Assembly: GCA_949825065.1 (NCBI GenBank)
Contig: OX463847.1
Location: 33,321,164 to 33,385,163 of the forward strand
Direction of reading: 5' to 3'
Source: Odontocerum albicorne
Taxonomy: Eukaryota; Arthropoda; Insecta; Trichoptera; Odontoceridae
Length of the DNA: 64,000 nt
The position numbers and the translations under genes were made by a program. This document shows positions 60,310 to 64,000 of the stretch, one piece after another; position 1 is the first letter of the stretch, and each line of letters begins with the position of its first letter. The notes below the pieces were generated by a model. That model made no database searches and was not told the origin of the DNA. It saw only the letters and a list, made by a program, of their open reading frames with translations.

Positions 60310-60482
60310 TTAATCTGGAATTATTATTACCTTGGGCACTCGTTAATCTGGAATTATTACCTTGGGCACTCGTTAATCTGGAATTATTACCTTGGGCACT
60401 CGTTAATCTGGAATTATTACCTTGGGCACTCGTTAATCTGGAATTATTACCTTGGGCACTCGTTAATCTGGAATTATTACCT
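60310..60482 (+). repeat. 30-bp tandem repeat, 6 copies (LVNLELLPWA)
   Basis: Units start at 60310 (33 bp), 60343, 60373, 60403, 60433 and 60463 (partial). The 30-bp units are identical to one another: TTAATCTGGAATTATTACCT followed by TGGGCACTCG. Because 30 is a multiple of three, the frame at 60243-60518 stays open and would read LVNLELLPWA repeats. Identity of all units means very recent expansion. Coding is not supported by splice or family evidence. Confidence 0.97.
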
Positions 60483-60697
60483 GTAATAAGACAAAATAAA
60501 TATTACAAAAATATTTAAAAAGTATGACTCATCTTTATAATTATTTTTTTACTGGCAGAAATACTCATTTAAAAAAAATAAAACTTATTGAATTATATTA
60601 AAATAAAAATAATGTTTCTTACAGCATTGGTATGTAAGCATCTGAAAAGTATTAAAACGTACAAAATAAATACACATGCTTTAGGTGAAACAGTACA
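60483..60697. other. A+T-rich gap
   Basis: Nothing identifiable. Confidence 0.5.
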
Positions 60698-61000
60698 TAT
60701 ATACCATCATGCAATGCCCCTTTTGGAGCAGACAGAGAACACAGATTTCCACATCTTTATATACATACACACAGTTCTCGTCTCGTCTGTGTCCATATAT
60801 CTCGTCATACATGCTCTCTTGTTTGTCGTACTTCTTATTTTTTTAAGGATATCCCTAACTATCTTTGTTTCAGTCTACCTCTTACTCGTTCTCAATTAAT
60901 TTGTTACTTAAGTCTTTTGCAACTAATTCTCTCATTGTGGGCAAAATATCTCTAGATTTCATTCTTAATTCTACTAATAACATCCTTATCGAACCAACAG
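60698..61000 (-). pseudogene. RTE-like LINE 3' fragment
   Basis: The plus strand starts with ATACCATCATGCAATGCCCC and GGAGCAGACAGAGAACACAG, the family 3' border, followed by ATATATCTCGTCATACATG and the complement of the C-terminal coding blocks. Frames are broken. Confidence 0.75.
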
Positions 61001-62139
61001 TTGTAAAAATATTTTTTTAATAATAATGAGAACTTATTTTTGTGTTAAAAACAGATATTTAATTGTTAAAACATTTATTATAGAATAAATGTTAGGTACT
61101 TTTTGTTATAAAGTAAATAGATAAATATATATTTTAGTAATAATTGGTTTATAACCTCTGAAGTAAAAAAAAGATTACCAATCAAAATTGTCAACGGACG
61201 CGTTAAATGAAACATGACTAATTCCATTTGGAAACCGACGAACCCTCCTTGAGTGCATCACAAGGATATAAAAATGCCATTGTGCTCTTTATATCACGCT
61301 GTTTACGGCTGATAGTGACCATCGTGAGACCAAGATAATGGCAGAGAAAGAAAAAAACGAAGCATGTAAAACCTTAATGGGTGTCTCGACAAAAGTCTTA
61401 AAAGTTATGTTGTGCACCCATTAAGTATGCGAGATTCATATATTTTTTTCATCAATTAGATTTGAGATTCTGGCAACTTCAAAAGAATCTCGAGAAGACA
61501 ATAAACAAACAGTTTTATTTTAAATAAAAATGTCTCCATATGCACTTTAAATTCTTTCATAAGAGAAATTTAATAAAAATAAAGCTTGTTGCAATATATT
61601 TGCACAGGTTTATTAAATAAATTTGCGAACCTTAAATTCATAATGTACGAGTATGTGCGGTATTACAAAAATTTTAATAAAAAATCTCGCGAGGATATGC
61701 AAGTCCTTAATACTAAATTCTAAGCTTAAAATTTCGTGTTTTGTGTTAAGAATCGGATCTCATATGCTCCAGAATTTTGATTGAAGCAATGCAACCAAGT
61801 GACTCATTTTAAAGGGTCAATGACGAATTTGTATGAAATTTAAATATAAATAATGCTTACTTCAGTATTTATTTTAAAGATATACCAAAAAAGCTTAACT
61901 ATTCAATAAAAAAACTTCTAACACTTTTAAAAACTCTTAGCCTTTTATTTGTTTTCCGATCTACTAAACGCGAGTGGGTCAAAGATATAAAACCATAGGT
62001 AAAAAATGTGATTCAAAACGGAGAAAGACAGAAATACATCAAAATTAGAAGGGTCAGTCAAAGCCTGAGGACCCCATAAAAGGATGAATGATGAAAAGAG
62101 GATTAGAGATAAGGTGGGCAACAAACCCCATAAAATTTC
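61001..62139. other. A+T-rich, nothing recognised
   Basis: No gene. Slightly denser sequence at 61190-61340 includes GGATATAAAAATGCC, which resembles a TATA box but has no gene beside it. TACGAGTA lies at 61646-61653. Confidence 0.45.
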
Positions 62140-62350
62140 TTATCAAATAAAAGGCGGACGCTTTTAAAACGCAATAAAAAATTGTTCCCCTCCGGCGCGT
62201 TCATTGGAAAATAAGTTTATTTTTATGAGACATAACTGTGAGAAGTGTCACATCACTTCAAGGTGGGAGTTAAGAAAAGGATGAACGCGAGAAGATTGAG
62301 GGTTTTTAAGAAACGATATTGATATCGTATAAATCTTCAGCCGAAAGGCT
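62140..62350. promoter_or_regulatory. Candidate regulatory island
   Basis: A segment with lower A+T content, no repeat similarity, and the palindrome ACGATATTGATATCGT at 62313-62328. Blocks such as AAGGCGGACGCTTTTAAAAC and CCCCTCCGGCGCGTTC stand out. Inference only. Confidence 0.2.
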
Positions 62351-62726
62351 AGTAATCACTAGATCTGTGTTACAGGGCGTTTGTTGATCTTTGATCAAAT
62401 GAAAGATTAAAAATTTGGTTTTAAAAATACACGACTTTTACTAAAAACCTTAGATTACTTTTCAGCAAGCCTCATCGGACTTATCCTTTCTTGCATCATA
62501 ATTTAATAGCAACAGTCTTGATATTTGTTCACAGGTAACTTCATTTACTTATATATTAGGTGTTAACATAAGTTGTGTCCGTTTTATTCCAATTTAAAAA
62601 TGAGCACCAAAAGTAAAACAAAATGGTTAATGTTATACATCATTCGAAAGAATTTTTTTGTTCTACAGCATATTGTGTTTGCTTTTACGTTACATTTATT
62701 ATTTTATTTGATTACAAGCCTTCAAA

Positions 62727-62990
62727 ATGGAATCTCAAGTAGACGAAAGTGAGCATTTTCGACACCTCCTTCTGTTCGCGATCAATCGAGTGAATAAAGC
62801 TGCCAAAGCTGCTCGCGATATTTGCGAAGTGTACGGTGAAATGCTATGAGTGAAAGGACAACTCGTCGATGGTTTTTGCGTTTCAAAGACGGTAATTTCG
62901 ACCTGAAAGACATGGAGCGTTCCGGACGACCAGTGAACTTCGATGAAGACCGCTTAAACCATATTATTCATGAAGATCCGCTTCAATCAT
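62727..62990 (+). pseudogene. Mariner transposase N-terminus, left copy
   Basis: Starts MESQVDESEHFRHLLLFAIN, then KAAKAARDICEVYGE. One base is missing after GGTGAA, which puts a TGA in frame. The remaining DNA-binding region resumes in another frame as MSERTTRRWFLRFKDGNFDL, KDMERSGRPVNFDEDRLNHI and IHEDPLQ. Only the helix-turn-helix part is present; all catalytic residues are absent. Confidence 0.88.
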
Positions 62991-63004
62991 TTTTCATCAC
63001 CATT

Positions 63005-63505
63005 TTCAACCATTTTTCATCACCAGTAATGATGCGGTAAAGGAACCTTTGCTAGTGACCATACGTAGCTCGATGACGCGCGAGCAAACCAGCAGAAATT
63101 GTCAATCGTTAATTTTTGTTGTTTTCACTCAAAACATGTGGAACCCAAGCGCCGAACTTCTGAACTTTTCTCATTGATTTAAGATGGCGGTATACAGTCT
63201 TGCGACTACAATTCATCTGTTCAGCCAATTCTATGGTGGTTTGAAGGGGATCTTCATGAATAATATAGTTTAAGCGGTCGTCATTGAAGTTCACTGGTCG
63301 TCCGGAACACTCAATGTCTTTCAGGTCGAAATTACCGTCTTTGAAACGCAAAAACCATCAACGAGCTGTCCTTTTATTCATAGCATCTTTACCGCACACT
63401 TCGAAAATATCGCGAGCAGCTTTGGCAGCTTTATTCCCTCGATTAAACGCGAACAGAAGGAGGTGTCGAAAATGCTCATTTTCGTCTATTTGAGATTCCA
63501 TTTTG
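63005..63505 (-). pseudogene. Mariner transposase N-terminus, right copy
   Basis: The minus-strand counterpart begins MESQIDENEHFRHLLLFAFN. An Arg codon has become TGA in TAR-stop-WFLRFKDGNFDL. The frame then runs through CSGRPVNFNDDRLNYIIHED, TIELAEQMNCSRKTVYRHLK and GAWVPHVLSENNKN to a second stop (Gln to TAA). It continues as RLTISAGLLARHRATYGH to FLYRIITGDEKW, reaching the first catalytic Asp before the junction near 63010. This copy is longer than the left one. Confidence 0.88.
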
Positions 63506-63699
63506 AAGGCTTGTAATCAAATAAAATAATAAATGTAACGTAAAAGCAAACACAATATCTTGTACAGCAAAAAAATTTCTTTCGAATGATGTATAACATT
63601 TACCATTTTGTTTTATTTTTGGTACTCATTTTTATATTGGACAAAAACGGACACAACTTATGTTAACACCCAATACATAGCATTTTAAGACACGGGATT

Positions 63700-63838
63700 T
63701 TTTTTACTATTTACGAAACCTTAAGTAAAAACCAGACAATAACTGTGTTTAAAAAAATACGTAGCAACGGATATCAAATCCTCTACCTCCTGGTAGAAAA
63801 ATTAGGCGTCTTACCGACTGGGATACGGTGGAGCTTTA
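63700..63838 (-). repeat. tRNA-derived SINE, 5' part
   Basis: Minus strand: head CCACCGTATCCCAGTCGGTA, AGACGCCTAATTTTTC and a degraded box B GGATTTGATATCC. Part of the body follows (ACAGTTATTGTCTGGTTTTT, ACTTAAGGTTTCGTAAATAG). The 3' end is missing; the mariner derivative lies just beyond it. Confidence 0.7.
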
Positions 63839-64000
63839 TAATTAGCTTATTAGTATTCATGCAAATAATTTTAGCCTAGTCTACCTTCGCGCATATCATA
63901 AAACATACTTTTTTTTATCCATAAAGCACATTATGACGAATATGTTTATTGTTAAAACAGCTTCTTCAAAATAATAGCTAAAATAAAAGTTACAAAGGAA
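63839..64000. other. A+T-rich end of window
   Basis: No feature recognised. Confidence 0.5.

Larger units (their letters stand above)
62554..63675. mobile_element. Mirror-image mariner derivative
   Basis: A 1118-bp element (62556-63673) with long inverted ends: GGTGTTAACATAAGTTGTGT near the left border and its complement near the right, continuing without break into two facing copies of the 5' part of one mariner. TA flanks both sides (62554-62555, 63674-63675). The two halves meet near 62990-63010, where a short ATTTTTCATCACCA motif is repeated. Because both halves carry the same end, the element has two 5' ends and no 3' end. It would be expected to move only with transposase supplied elsewhere, and its TA borders suggest it was inserted as a unit. 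Confidence 0.85.

Noticed and set aside
8231..63838. tRNA genes
   Set aside because: All tRNA-like blocks share a common SINE body or lack pairing acceptor and anticodon stems; none looks like a functional tRNA.

Overview
This window looks like gene-poor nuclear DNA from an insect. It is strongly A+T-rich and holds no operons, bacterial genes, rRNA genes or CRISPR arrays. The repeats are of kinds usual in arthropods: mariner and hAT-type DNA transposons, RTE-like and CR1-like non-LTR retrotransposon remnants, Penelope-like retroelements, a Helitron fragment and a tRNA-derived SINE. The order of insect cannot be fixed from sequence alone. Lepidoptera or Hemiptera are possible, but that is a guess.

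Almost everything recognisable is mobile DNA. At least 16 decayed fragments of non-LTR elements with an RTE-like reverse transcriptase are scattered from 3 kb to 61 kb, and most lie on the minus strand. About fourteen full or partial copies of one tRNA-derived SINE occur on both strands. Five copies of a CR1/Jockey-type 3' tail share the block GCTCTCTAAACGGCG. Three inverted-repeat elements (11.4, 15.4-16.7 and 57.3 kb) carry hammerhead-ribozyme-like cores. The middle one also encodes two head-to-head copies of a Penelope-type GIY-YIG endonuclease. DNA transposons include one apparently intact mariner (51567-52852, 339-codon DD34D transposase, TA target duplications), a mirror-image mariner derivative (62556-63673), a non-autonomous hAT-type element with a perfect 8-bp target duplication (50181-50899), two decayed transposase remnants (20.4 and 22.7-23.1 kb) and two foldback MITEs.

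The only sequence that looks like host coding DNA is one candidate internal exon on the plus strand at 45290-45462, with splice-like borders; the protein was not recognised. If it is real, much of the window may be intron of a plus-strand gene, which would fit the mainly antisense orientation of the RTE-like fragments.

Tandem repeats include a 348-bp TA tract, a 59-bp minisatellite, a 76-bp repeat, two 30-bp repeats that keep an open frame, and a degenerate repeat with a lysine/asparagine/valine pattern. An 8-mer, TACGAGTA (or its complement TACTCGTA), occurs 22 times by eye, far more than composition predicts. Several slightly GC-richer islands without repeat similarity could be regulatory DNA. 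I found no evidence of a complete novel multi-gene system. The best candidates for something undescribed are the hammerhead-bearing palindromic Penelope-like structures and the TACGAGTA motif.
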